DNA of 64,000 nt from contig NZ_CP031222.1 in NCBI RefSeq assembly GCF_003351745.1, positions 1,904,207 through 1,968,206 on the forward strand, in the 5' to 3' direction. The translations under genes were made by a program, and so were the position numbers. Positions 36,042-45,389 of the stretch are shown here, piece after piece (within the stretch, counting starts at the first letter, position 1; the number at the start of each line of letters is the position of its first letter). The DNA is from Aquirhabdus parva (GTDB lineage: Bacteria > Pseudomonadota > Gammaproteobacteria > Pseudomonadales > Moraxellaceae). The notes beneath the pieces were generated by a model. The model was given only the letters and a program-made list of their open reading frames with translations, ran no database searches and was not told where the DNA came from.

Positions 36042-36491
36042 CTAAGTCTCAATGTTGTCCCAATATAAAGCGCGCTCTAAGCGCTCTTTACGATAGTTCG
36101 TGACTTCTAATCGAATACCATCGGGATCTTCAAAAAAAACGGCATAGTAGTCTTCTGCATATTCAGGATATCTCTTGGGCTCACTACAGTGGATACCCAT
36201 ATCCGCAAAACGCTTTGCCACACCAATAACATCATCCACACTCTGTACACGGAAGCATAGGTGATGCAAACCCGTATGGTAGGAATTATGAGTAGGTGTA
36301 TCTTCGTTTGCTGGACGCAAGACATAGCCAAACTGACGGTTGTAGTATTGGATATGTCCTGCATGATTGAGGACAAATGAATTCTTTCGAAAACCAAGCT
36401 CGGTCATGACCAAATCATAAAAAACTTCGGAACGGGCCATGTCACTGACTGCAATATAGATATGATCAATACCAATGACTTCAGTGACCAT
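36042..36491 (-). CDS. VOC family (glyoxalase/bleomycin-resistance fold) protein
   Basis: A 149-residue protein with the paired beta-alpha-beta-beta-beta modules of the vicinal-oxygen-chelate fold. Candidate metal ligands are His9 in GIDHIYIAVSD, a His in GLHHLCFRV and the Glu in DGIRLEVTNY, the standard spacing for VOC metalloenzymes. The reaction is unknown (lyase, dioxygenase or detoxification are all possible). It probably shares a transcript with the aldehyde dehydrogenase gene upstream. Confidence 0.87.
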   Translation of the reverse strand: MVTEVIGIDHIYIAVSDMARSEVFYDLVMTELGFRKNSFVLNHAGHIQYYNRQFGYVLRPANEDTPTHNSYHTGLHHLCFRVQSVDDVIGVAKRFADMGIHCSEPKRYPEYAEDYYAVFFEDPDGIRLEVTNYRKERLERALYWDNIET

Positions 36492-36524
36492 ACTCTATCC
36501 CGTTGTTCATTTAAAATGATGCGA

Positions 36525-37964
36525 TCACTGTTTTATAACCAGAACGCGCTCTTCAGTCATATCAGCAATCGCAAAGCGGATGCCTTCACGCCCCAACCCG
36601 CTGTCTTTGACCCCGCCATAAGGCATATTATCAACTCGGAAGGTCGGTACATCATTGATAATCACACCGCCTACATGAAGTTCATCCCATGCTTTCAACA
36701 TCTTATTTAGATTTTGAGTATATAAACCAGCTTGTAAACCAAAACGGCTCTGATTGACCAACTCCAATGCTTCCTCGAAGCTAGAATATTTCTCTAAAAT
36801 CACAACAGGACCAAACGCCTCATTCTGATAGACATCCGCTGAGTCAGGAACATTTTCAAGCACGGTGGCTTCAAGTAGCACACCATTTAAATGCCCACCT
36901 GCTAGCACTGAGGCTCCTTGTTGTACGGCATCATCAATCCAGCCTTTAAGGCGCTCTGCCTCTTTTTCCTTAATCATTGGACCGATAACAGTCGATGCAA
37001 AATGTGGGTCTGCTGGAGTCAGTAACTTGGCACGTGCGACGAATTTAGTTTTGAGTTCATCATAGATGTCCTGATGAGCCAATATCCGTTGTACGCTGAT
37101 ACACACCTGACCAGATTGAATAAAGGCGCCTGTAATCAAACGATCCAATGCAGCATCAATATCGGTATCGGGCTCGACAATCACCGCTGCATTACCGCCC
37201 AATTCCAACACTACCTTTTTACGACCCGCACGCGCTTTCATATCCCAGCCCACTTTATCCGACCCTGTAAAGCTCAGCAGTTTGAAGCGGTCATCAGTTA
37301 CAAATAAGTCTGCGCCTTCTCTATGGCAAGGCAAGATAGAAAACGCACCTATGGGCAAGTCTGTCTCAGCTAAAACTTCCGCCATAATCAGGGCACTGAC
37401 AGGGGTCAGGCTCGCAGGTTTAAGCACAAATGGACAGCCTGCCGCAATCGCAGGTGCGATTTTATGGGCCGTCAGATTTAAGGGGAAATTAAACGGGCTG
37501 ATCAGTGATACTGCGCCAACTGGCACACGTTGCGTCATCCCCCTATAGCGCCCTGCGGTTTCGGTGACATCCAAAGGCATCACTGCCCCTTTATCCAGTT
37601 GTGTCACCGCATCCGCTGCCAATTGAAACGTACTAATCAAACGCAGAACTTCTGCTTTGGCTGAAGTCAGAGACTTCCCACCTTCAACGACCAATACCTC
37701 AGTTAACTCATCAAATCGCTCTGTGAATCGACGTACGCAATGCAACAAGATGGCTTGCTTCTGAAAAGCTTTCAGTTGTGCCATCGGCTTTTCAGCCTTC
37801 ACTGCCGCATCAATCGCTTGGTTGATGATCGTATTGTCTGCTAAAGCAACTTGAGTCACTTTTTTTAGACTAAACTTGTCGGTCACATCAAGCCATTCGT
37901 TTGAGATCACAGGGCGATTGGCGAGATACAGTGGATACTGGTTTGGAAATGTGAATGTAGACAT
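36525..37964 (-). CDS. NAD(P)-dependent aldehyde dehydrogenase family protein
   Basis: A soluble enzyme that oxidises an aldehyde to its acid. Catalytic Cys288 lies in SGQVCISVQR, the general base Glu254 in LELGGN and the stabilising Asn159 in SPFNFPLN; the cofactor loop FTGSDKVG is also present. Length is 479 residues. Sequence alone does not give the substrate; the gene belongs to the broad group of succinate-semialdehyde or lactaldehyde-like dehydrogenases. Co-directional with VOC and LysE genes, it may form a small catabolic or detoxification operon. Confidence 0.92.
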   Translation of the reverse strand: MSTFTFPNQYPLYLANRPVISNEWLDVTDKFSLKKVTQVALADNTIINQAIDAAVKAEKPMAQLKAFQKQAILLHCVRRFTERFDELTEVLVVEGGKSLTSAKAEVLRLISTFQLAADAVTQLDKGAVMPLDVTETAGRYRGMTQRVPVGAVSLISPFNFPLNLTAHKIAPAIAAGCPFVLKPASLTPVSALIMAEVLAETDLPIGAFSILPCHREGADLFVTDDRFKLLSFTGSDKVGWDMKARAGRKKVVLELGGNAAVIVEPDTDIDAALDRLITGAFIQSGQVCISVQRILAHQDIYDELKTKFVARAKLLTPADPHFASTVIGPMIKEKEAERLKGWIDDAVQQGASVLAGGHLNGVLLEATVLENVPDSADVYQNEAFGPVVILEKYSSFEEALELVNQSRFGLQAGLYTQNLNKMLKAWDELHVGGVIINDVPTFRVDNMPYGGVKDSGLGREGIRFAIADMTEERVLVIKQ

Positions 37965-38180
37965 GGCGGCTTGTTTTTTAATTAAATAAGTACTTTATCC
38001 TAACGGATATTAGACTGCTTAGTAAGCCGCTGGACGTAGTGTTTTTGATAAGAAAGCAAGATCGCGGCGTCTGCCAATTATCTTTTTATAATATATTCTT
38101 ATGATTTATATGCAATAAAATCTAATAAGAAGATTGCTACCCTAACTCAAACGATTTCTACTTTGATTTAGGTCATTTCC

Positions 38181-39872
38181 ATGTCTCGCACCCCGCTTCG
38201 CCTTTCTCTTTTAATGATAAGCATTGTTAGTATAACGCTCCTTAGTGGTTGTAATAGTCAAGATGATTCACCCGTTCCACTCGTTTCAAAAAGACCCAAC
38301 ATTTTATTCATCCTTGCGGATGATTTAGGGTACTCAGACATTGGGGCATTCGGTGGCGAAATCAAAACACCGAATCTTGATGCGCTTGCCTCTGAAGGTC
38401 GCTTATTAACGGATTATCATACTGCACCAACATGCTCTCCAACTCGCTCACAACTGCTCTCTGGAACGGACCATCATTTAGCTGGACTTGGTGCAATGGC
38501 TGAACTGCTTGCACCTCAGCAAGTTGGACATCCCGGTTATGAAGGCTATCTCAATCAAAAGTCGCTTTCACTGCCAGAACTCCTCAAAGATAATGGTTAC
38601 GATACCTACATGGCCGGAAAGTGGCACTTAGGACTGACGGAGGCACTGAGTCCTAAAGCGCGAGGTTTTGAGAAGTCCTTTGTCCTGCTTCAAGGGGGTG
38701 ACCTGCATTTTGGGACTGCTCCTACGGGTTATAACCGAGGGACTTATCGTGAGGATGGCGTTCTGGTCAATGTCCCTAATAATTTCTATTCATCTGATTT
38801 TTATACGGACAAACTGATTTCTTATATCGGTCAATCCAAGACTCTCGATAAACCCTTCTTTGCTTATGCGGCCTATACTGCTCCACACTGGCCATTACAA
38901 GCACCGTCTGAATATATTGATCGTTATAAAGGCAAGTACGATGCAGGTTATGATGCGATTCGTCTGGCTCGTATTGAACGTCAAAAAAAATCAGGGGTGA
39001 TTCCAACTGACTTTCAGCCGAGTACCGTCTTACCAGAATCAAATATTCGCCCCAAATGGCAGTCTCTTACTCTTGAACAACGCCAAATTGAATCACGTAA
39101 AATGGAAGTCTATGCTGCCATGGTGGAAAACCTTGACCACAATATCGGTCGTTTAATCCAGCATCTGAAAGACATCGGTGAGTACGATAATACTTTGATC
39201 TTTTTTGCATCGGACAATGGCGCTGAAGGATTTGTCCGCGGAGCACCTAAGGGGTTTGATAATAGTCTCAGTAATATTGGTCATGACAACTCGTACACCT
39301 ATATCGGCCCACGTTGGGCTGAGGTCAGTGCAGCTCCTTTTCATCTCTGGAAAGACACGACAGGTGAAGGCGGTGTGGTCGCTCCTGCTCTCGTCAAGCT
39401 CCCGAAACAATTTAGATCTGAGGCCAATCTCACACAGTTTACCTCGGTGATTGATGTATTACCCACACTCCTTGATATCAGCAAAACCCCTAATCCAGGG
39501 ACTCAATATCATGGCCGAGAAGTGAATCCAACAACTGGATTTTCACTCCTTCCTCTTCTTGAAAACAAAACAAAAACACCTGTCCGAGGTGAAAATTTTG
39601 TCTTTGCTGATGAGTTACACGGCAATAGCTATGTGCGTAAGGGTCAATGGAAACTCGAACTTCAAGTTGGAGGTGCAGTCTCCAGCATGACTTGGGAACT
39701 CTATGATCTGTCAACAGATCGTGGGGAGAATCATAACGTCGCTGATCAGCACCCCGATATCGTGGCGGATCTCAAGCGTGAATATGATAACTATTCGACA
39801 CGCGTTGGATTGATTCCCTATTACTTAACACCGCCTTCACCAGACAAGTTCGCATTGGGTAACCCTGAGTAA
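38181..39872 (+). CDS. Lipoprotein sulfatase (type I, Cys-type)
   Basis: Sulfate-ester hydrolase of the alkaline phosphatase superfamily. Residues 1-24 form a lipoprotein signal with lipobox LLSGC (Cys24), so the enzyme is predicted to be anchored at the inner or outer membrane facing the periplasm or outside. Metal ligands Asp47/Asp48 open the fold (LADDLGYSD). The core signature CSPTR is at 85-89; Cys85 must become formylglycine for activity. HLGLTEA and the C-terminal DNGAEG block are present. Length 563 is typical of arylsulfatases. The activating FGE gene follows after 3 nt. The natural substrate is not evident. Confidence 0.92.
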   Translation: MSRTPLRLSLLMISIVSITLLSGCNSQDDSPVPLVSKRPNILFILADDLGYSDIGAFGGEIKTPNLDALASEGRLLTDYHTAPTCSPTRSQLLSGTDHHLAGLGAMAELLAPQQVGHPGYEGYLNQKSLSLPELLKDNGYDTYMAGKWHLGLTEALSPKARGFEKSFVLLQGGDLHFGTAPTGYNRGTYREDGVLVNVPNNFYSSDFYTDKLISYIGQSKTLDKPFFAYAAYTAPHWPLQAPSEYIDRYKGKYDAGYDAIRLARIERQKKSGVIPTDFQPSTVLPESNIRPKWQSLTLEQRQIESRKMEVYAAMVENLDHNIGRLIQHLKDIGEYDNTLIFFASDNGAEGFVRGAPKGFDNSLSNIGHDNSYTYIGPRWAEVSAAPFHLWKDTTGEGGVVAPALVKLPKQFRSEANLTQFTSVIDVLPTLLDISKTPNPGTQYHGREVNPTTGFSLLPLLENKTKTPVRGENFVFADELHGNSYVRKGQWKLELQVGGAVSSMTWELYDLSTDRGENHNVADQHPDIVADLKREYDNYSTRVGLIPYYLTPPSPDKFALGNPE

Positions 39873-39875
39873 TCC

Positions 39876-40940
39876 ATGCAAATGAGTAAAAAAACATTCT
39901 ATACATTCGCGCTTGTAACTCTCATCGGCGGACTAGGTGCGTTCATTGTGTGGCATTGGTATACACCAAAGCCACACCCTAACGCACAAAATACATTAGG
40001 CGACCTTCAGCATTGTAAGCTGTATTCAGGGACACCCTCGGAATGGCCACAGGATAAGCAAGCGGGTATGGTCAAGATTCATGGCGGTGAATTTCAATTC
40101 GGATCGACGCATGGTTACCCCGATGAAAAACCTTTTGGCAAAACCACTGTCAAAGGATTTTGGATCGATCAGACTGAAGTGACCAATGCTCAATTTCAAG
40201 CCTTTGTTAAAGCAACGGGCTATGTAACTGAGGTAGAACAAGAAGGCGGTGGAGCAATTTTTATTACCCCCACTGAAAAAGAGCTTACTGAACGTCCAAA
40301 TGCTTGGTGGAAATATGTCAAAGGTGCCTCTTGGCATACTCCAGAAGGCTTGAATAGTACGATTAGCACGCGCCTCAATGAGCCCGTAGTTCTGGTCACA
40401 CAACGTGATGCCGAAACGTATGCGGCGTGGCTGGGACATGAATTACCCACGGAACAAGAATGGGAATACGCCGCTAAAGCAAATGTCGAAGAAGATGATG
40501 ATTTTACACATGCTGACCTAGAGCATCATCATGATATGCATCATCAACCCGAAGATGCACAAGGGCTACCTACCGCTAACTTCTGGCAGGGCGACTTCCC
40601 CTTGCGCAATGAAAACACAGATCACTTTGCAGGTCGTGCACCCGTCGGATGCTTTAAGCCTAACCCGTGGGGTTTATACGACATGATTGGCAATGTTTGG
40701 GAGTGGACACGCGATGCCTATCGAGGTGGTCATCAGCCACATGGCAACGGCGACCCGCTGGCAAGTTTAAAAGCTGAGCATACCGCTCTCTTCCCACAAG
40801 CTCAAATGGTCGTGAAAGGTGGCTCTTATCTCTGTGCAGCGAATTATTGCTCTCGATATCGTGCCAGTGCACGGCAGCCACAGGAAGCAAACCTAGGTAC
40901 GGGCCACGTCGGGTTTAGAACCGTTTGGCATGAGCCTTAA
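39876..40940 (+). CDS. Membrane-anchored formylglycine-generating enzyme (SUMF1 family)
   Basis: Oxidises the sulfatase Cys to formylglycine with oxygen. An N-terminal membrane segment (about residues 8-27) anchors the catalytic domain outside the cytoplasm. Family blocks VKIHGGEFQFGS, DQTEVTNAQFQAFV, LPTEQEWEYAA, GNVWEWT and GFRTV are in order. The two copper-binding active-site cysteines are Cys320 and Cys325 in KGGSYLCAANYCSRYR, so the enzyme should be active. An acidic and His-rich insertion (residues 205-226, including HADLEHHHDMHH) replaces the usual loop before the ANFWQG block. The start could be Met1 or Met3. It forms an operon with the sulfatase. Confidence 0.93.
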   Translation: MQMSKKTFYTFALVTLIGGLGAFIVWHWYTPKPHPNAQNTLGDLQHCKLYSGTPSEWPQDKQAGMVKIHGGEFQFGSTHGYPDEKPFGKTTVKGFWIDQTEVTNAQFQAFVKATGYVTEVEQEGGGAIFITPTEKELTERPNAWWKYVKGASWHTPEGLNSTISTRLNEPVVLVTQRDAETYAAWLGHELPTEQEWEYAAKANVEEDDDFTHADLEHHHDMHHQPEDAQGLPTANFWQGDFPLRNENTDHFAGRAPVGCFKPNPWGLYDMIGNVWEWTRDAYRGGHQPHGNGDPLASLKAEHTALFPQAQMVVKGGSYLCAANYCSRYRASARQPQEANLGTGHVGFRTVWHEP

Positions 40941-40972
40941 CGATGACAATGATTGCATAATCACTCTAAAAC

Positions 40973-41006
40973 AAAGGGAGGTAATCGTATGGATTGCCTC
41001 CCTTTT
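40973..41006. terminator. Terminator between the FGE gene and the MFS gene
   Basis: A 14-bp stem with one wobble (40973-40986 with 40992-41005), a 5-nt loop GTATG and a T4 end; it serves the two converging transcripts. Confidence 0.85.
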
Positions 41007-41016
41007 ACATCAGACT

Positions 41017-42252
41017 TTAAGCAGGTTCGACTACTCGCTCCGGCAATGTCCGCCATGTATACAACCAAATCAATGCGCCGATCCCCATTGCAATTGGAAC
41101 CAACTGAATCGCACTTTGTAGCCCGATATAATCCGATGCTAAACCCACGATCGTTGGACTGATTGCATCTCCCAACAAATGAATCAACAAAATTGTGAAG
41201 GCAAATGCCCGTACACGAAGTGCGCTGGGTACGCAATTGGTCAGCATTGCATTTACAGGACCATTATAAAACCATAAGAAAAACTGGGCTAAAAACAGCA
41301 TCGTTACCGCACCCATGGCATTTTGCAAGGTCAAAGCAAAAAAGCCAAAGATGGTTGCAAGCAACATCGACCAACCTGACAAGGCCATATAAGACTGGCG
41401 TGTCCATGCTTTTAATTTATCAGCAAGAAATCCACCTATAATGGTTCCAAGCAATCCACCCACGACAGCAGATAACCCGACATAGTGTCCAGATGCTTCA
41501 ATAGACATACCACGATGACGCTGTAAGAATGTCGGGAACCAATCAGCAAGAGCACCCGCAGCAAACGTCACCACGGTATAACCGGCAACAACCAGCATAT
41601 ACTCACGATTGCGCAGTAGTAGACCGATTGCTTGTACCCACTTCGGGGGGATGACATCCGCATCAAGGTCAAAACGTCCACGACCTGGGTCACGAATCCA
41701 CAGGGCAAGTAATGCCATGGCAATACCCGGTAAACCACAAATCAAAAATGCTGCGCGCCAGCCATACATCTCACCAAACATTCCGCCCAAGATGAAACCC
41801 ATGGCAGAACCTACAGGAATGGCGACATAAAAAATCGTCAGTATCCGGTTACGGCGCTCGGGTGGAAAAAAATCACTCAGCAACGCAGGTGCAAGTGTTG
41901 CATAGGCTGCTTCACCCACACCGACTAACGCACGAGCAAGCATAAAAGTCCAAAAGCCTGTGGCAAAAGCAGCTAATGCTGTCGCCAGTGACCATAGAGC
42001 GACGCCCGCAGCAATCAATATTTTGCGAGGAAAGCGATCCGCCAAGGCACCAAACATCATGCTCGACAGCATATAGACGATTACAAAGCCGGTGATGGGT
42101 AAGCTGGTTTGAAAATCAGTGAGTTTTAAATCATGCTTAAATAGATCTTTCACCACACTCGGCACATATCGATCTAAATAATTGAGCAAGTTCATCATGG
42201 TCAGAATGAATATTGCGTATCCAGCGCCGCGCGTGGTGCTATTCAACAGCAT
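41017..42252 (-). CDS. MFS transporter, spinster-like
   Basis: A 411-residue major-facilitator protein with 12 predicted membrane segments. It has the MFS motif A region MFGALADRFPRK (between TM2 and TM3) and the spinster-type ARALVGVGEAAY segment. Related bacterial proteins carry organic anions or aromatic compounds, but the cargo cannot be read from the sequence. It converges on the sulfatase-FGE operon and is divergent from the OlsB-like gene; there is no obvious functional partner. Confidence 0.88.
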   Translation of the reverse strand: MLLNSTTRGAGYAIFILTMMNLLNYLDRYVPSVVKDLFKHDLKLTDFQTSLPITGFVIVYMLSSMMFGALADRFPRKILIAAGVALWSLATALAAFATGFWTFMLARALVGVGEAAYATLAPALLSDFFPPERRNRILTIFYVAIPVGSAMGFILGGMFGEMYGWRAAFLICGLPGIAMALLALWIRDPGRGRFDLDADVIPPKWVQAIGLLLRNREYMLVVAGYTVVTFAAGALADWFPTFLQRHRGMSIEASGHYVGLSAVVGGLLGTIIGGFLADKLKAWTRQSYMALSGWSMLLATIFGFFALTLQNAMGAVTMLFLAQFFLWFYNGPVNAMLTNCVPSALRVRAFAFTILLIHLLGDAISPTIVGLASDYIGLQSAIQLVPIAMGIGALIWLYTWRTLPERVVEPA

Positions 42253-42484
42253 GGCTAATCCTTGTTGTTCATTTTAAGTCATTGGGAATTAAAGGTGATC
42301 TTACATCGAATCTTATGAAATTGTGATATCAATCCAAAACACATACTCAGTTTTATTTAGCAAGCACCAAAATTCGCATCACTTACATGGAATGAGGTTT
42401 TAGATGAATGGTGATGGCCATCTCTAAATTGTCATAATTAAACTGTAATATTTGCTTAATTACTCTAAATAGAAGCCTTAAACT

Positions 42485-43342
42485 ATGAATCAACCCTCAT
42501 TTCGCTCATTACCAATTCTACGTTCCATGCCCCCGTTTCCAAAGCGTGTCCCCAAAAACACACCAAAACGCGGGCCTAATTTAGAATGCGAAATTGCTGA
42601 AGATTCAAAAACAATTCTCGAAATTCAGCGTTTTCGCGCTCAAGTATTCGGCGGTGCATACAACATTTACTTTGATGATGGCATCGATAACGATCAATAC
42701 GACCAATACAGCATTCACGTACTTGTACGTGATACAGCAACCAAAAAAATTATCGCTTGTACCCGCGTCATTACGCCGAAAGCAAAAGAAAAGTTAGGTC
42801 AGTATTATTCAGAATCTGAATTTAACTTGGATGAATATTTGAAAGATAAAAAGCAAGTTTATGAAATTGGCCGTACGTGTGTCGATGAGGCTTATCGTGG
42901 TGGTAAAGCACTTGCGGTATTGTGGATGGGAATGGTGCCTCTCATTTTGAATCAGCTTAAAGCAGAATACTTGATTGGTACAGTGAGCGTGAACCTAACC
43001 TCTTCACATAAAAAAATCATTGCTACCGAAGGTTATTTACATAAAAAAGCAAAGCTTAAAGACTTTACCAGCCGAGTTCCTTTTGACTTGGAACACTATT
43101 TAACCAAAGAAGATGATTTCTTTAGTTTTGCTGAACATAGCCAACTGAAATATCATAAAAAAGACGTCCCTTCCCTGTTTAAAAAGTATCGCCGCGTTGG
43201 CGCATCATTCTCTAAAGAGGGCTACTTTGATGCTGACTTCAACTGCGTGGATTACTTTGTTTCCATCAAGGTGAATAAGCGCCTACTGTTTAAACTCAAT
43301 GTTGTTTGTAAAATCATTGAAATGAAAAAGAAAAAGTCATAA
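42485..43342 (+). CDS. GNAT-fold N-acyltransferase, OlsB-like
   Basis: A 285-residue protein related to the N-acyl amino acid/ornithine acyltransferases of the Acetyltransf_5 (hemolysin-like) group. The diagnostic stretch is YEIGRTCVDEAYRGGKALAVLW near residues 120-141, preceded by QRFRAQVFGG. OlsB makes lyso-ornithine lipid from ornithine and acyl-ACP; it would need an O-acyltransferase (OlsA) partner, which is not next to it. The C-terminal 90 residues are very Lys-rich. Alternative products such as other N-acyl amino acids are possible. It ends at a perfect hairpin. Confidence 0.8.
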   Translation: MNQPSFRSLPILRSMPPFPKRVPKNTPKRGPNLECEIAEDSKTILEIQRFRAQVFGGAYNIYFDDGIDNDQYDQYSIHVLVRDTATKKIIACTRVITPKAKEKLGQYYSESEFNLDEYLKDKKQVYEIGRTCVDEAYRGGKALAVLWMGMVPLILNQLKAEYLIGTVSVNLTSSHKKIIATEGYLHKKAKLKDFTSRVPFDLEHYLTKEDDFFSFAEHSQLKYHKKDVPSLFKKYRRVGASFSKEGYFDADFNCVDYFVSIKVNKRLLFKLNVVCKIIEMKKKKS

Positions 43343-43371
43343 TAAACAATACTTTTAAATAAACTTACTCT

Positions 43372-43404
43372 CCAAGGTTGAATATGATCAATATTCAACC
43401 TTGG
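43372..43404 (+). terminator. Perfect inverted repeat after the OlsB-like gene
   Basis: A 14-bp perfect stem (43372-43385 with 43391-43404) with loop GATCA. The tail is TTAAGC rather than a T-run. It is probably a terminator or mRNA-stabilising hairpin; an operator for cysI, 158 nt downstream, is an alternative. Confidence 0.5.
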
Positions 43405-43562
43405 TTAAGCTACAATGATCACACATCATAGCTATTTCTGATTTTCAACTTTGCATATCACCAAATCTAACTAACATTATCGAGAAAAAACGTTTTTCAG
43501 ATAAAGGCGAAACTGTTACATTTGCACATTATTTTTTGACCTACGAGCCAAGTAAGACAGCC

Positions 43563-45389
43563 ATGTACGTCTACACTGAATTTGACCAAGCTTTGGTCGA
43601 CGAACGCGTCGCACAATTCCGCGACCAAACCCAACGTTTCCTTTCAGGAACGCTCAGCGAAGATGAGTTTCGCCCATTGCGTTTGCAGAACGGTTTATAT
43701 GTTCAACGCTACGCCCCGATGCTGCGTATCGCCGTACCTTATGGCGTACTGAACAGCAAGCAAATCCGTAAAATTGCGTCGATTAGCCAAACCTATGATC
43801 GTGGCTACGCCCATATTTCCACTCGTCAAAACATCCAGTTGAATTGGCCTGCACTTGAAAATGTGCCGGATATTCTTGCTGAACTGGCGACGGTACAAAT
43901 GCATGCGATCCAAACCAGTGGCAATTGTATTCGTAATACCACCACCGACCAATTTGCTGGACGTATTCAAGGCGAAGTTGCTGATCCACGCCCGACCTGT
44001 GAAATTATTCGTCAGTGGTCAACCTTTCATCCCGAGTTCGCATTCCTACCGCGTAAATTCAAAATTGCGGTGAGTGCATTAAATGAAATCGACCGTGCGG
44101 CTACCGCATTTCATGATATCGGCGTGTATCTGGTTAAAAAAACCGATGTGGTTAAACGTATTGCCGACTATAAAATCCGCTTAGAGGCCGCAAAACAGGC
44201 TTTGGCATCTGCTGATGTGAATGGGGATCAAGAAGAACAGCAAGCACAATATGATGCTGTACTGCACTCCTTCCTCAATGTGGATCTGGTTGAGCAAGCA
44301 CTGAATGATGAACCCTCAGAATGGGGCTATCAAATCATGGCCGGTGGTGGTCTTGGCCGTACACCGATCATTGGATCAATCATTCGTGAATTCTTGCCCC
44401 GTGAAGATCTAATCGCTTACTTAGAAGCAGTATTACGTGTCTACAATCTGCATGGTCGTCGTGATAACAAATACAAAGCGCGGATTAAGATTCTCGTGAA
44501 GGCACTGACGCCTGCTGTATTTGCTTCGAAAGCCGAAGCTGAATTCAATCAAATCCGTGCCGAACTTAAGGTTCCAAGTGATCTGTATGCCAAAATGGAA
44601 AAGAATTTTTCATTGCCAGCATACCAAGCATTGCCTGATCTTGATTTCACTGAAACCTTAAAAGCTAATCCAGTTTTTGCAAACTGGTATCGCATCAATA
44701 CCCATCCAAACAAAACCCCGGGTTACCGCATCGTTAACATCTCGCTTAAACGTGCAGGTATTGCGCCAGGTGATGCAACTTCTGAAGAACTGGATCTGAT
44801 TGCAGATTTGGCAGATAAATACAGCTTCGGTGAATTACGCTCTACCCATGAACAAAACATCGTGCTTGCGGATGTTGAGCAATCCAAGTTGTTTGAGCTA
44901 TGGGAAACACTCACTCAATATAATTTAGCACGTGCACATATCGGCTTTTTAACCGACATCATTTGCTGCCCTGGCGGTGATTTCTGCTCATTGGCCAATG
45001 CAAAATCAATTCCGATTTCTGAAGCCATCAGCCGTCGCTATGAAGATCTGGATACCGTCTATAACCTCGGTCATCTTGACCTGAATATCTCTGGCTGTAT
45101 GAACGCCTGTGGTCATCATCATGTCGGCCATATCGGTATTCTTGGCGTTGATAAAAAAGGCGATGAGTTCTATCAAATTTCCTTAGGCGGTAATGCTGGA
45201 CACGATTCCAGTTTGGGTGACATTCTTGGACCATCCTTTGGTGCTGATGAAGTTGCCGATATTGTTGAAGAAATTCTCAATACCTATCTCGACAATCGTC
45301 AAACCATTAATGATGAAACAGAACGCTTCATCGATACCTATCGTCGTATTGGCTTAGCGCCATTCAAGGAGCGCGTCTATGCCAAATAA
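43563..45389 (+). CDS. cysI: Assimilatory sulfite reductase haemoprotein (CysI-type)
   Basis: Reduces sulfite to sulfide using sirohaem and a [4Fe-4S] cluster. The ATG at 43563 is used; an in-frame TTG at 43536 is less likely. Signature TSGNCIRNTT marks the substrate and sirohaem site. The cluster cysteines are Cys469, Cys475, Cys512 and Cys516 (CCPGGDFC and SGCMNACG), the expected C-x5-C and C-x3-C pattern. Length is 609 residues. The DUF934 gene overlaps its end by 11 nt, the usual partner of this CysI subtype, and argues against a nitrite reductase role; nitrite reduction is encoded separately by nirBD in this window. Confidence 0.9.
   Translation: MYVYTEFDQALVDERVAQFRDQTQRFLSGTLSEDEFRPLRLQNGLYVQRYAPMLRIAVPYGVLNSKQIRKIASISQTYDRGYAHISTRQNIQLNWPALENVPDILAELATVQMHAIQTSGNCIRNTTTDQFAGRIQGEVADPRPTCEIIRQWSTFHPEFAFLPRKFKIAVSALNEIDRAATAFHDIGVYLVKKTDVVKRIADYKIRLEAAKQALASADVNGDQEEQQAQYDAVLHSFLNVDLVEQALNDEPSEWGYQIMAGGGLGRTPIIGSIIREFLPREDLIAYLEAVLRVYNLHGRRDNKYKARIKILVKALTPAVFASKAEAEFNQIRAELKVPSDLYAKMEKNFSLPAYQALPDLDFTETLKANPVFANWYRINTHPNKTPGYRIVNISLKRAGIAPGDATSEELDLIADLADKYSFGELRSTHEQNIVLADVEQSKLFELWETLTQYNLARAHIGFLTDIICCPGGDFCSLANAKSIPISEAISRRYEDLDTVYNLGHLDLNISGCMNACGHHHVGHIGILGVDKKGDEFYQISLGGNAGHDSSLGDILGPSFGADEVADIVEEILNTYLDNRQTINDETERFIDTYRRIGLAPFKERVYAK

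Noticed and set aside
43536-43562. TTG start nine codons upstream for cysI
   Set aside because: The ATG at 43563 gives the family-like N-terminus and no ribosome-binding site supports the TTG.
43563-45389. Ferredoxin-nitrite reductase
   Set aside because: The fold is shared, but the overlapping DUF934 gene and the presence of complete nirBD elsewhere in the window favour a sulfite reductase.
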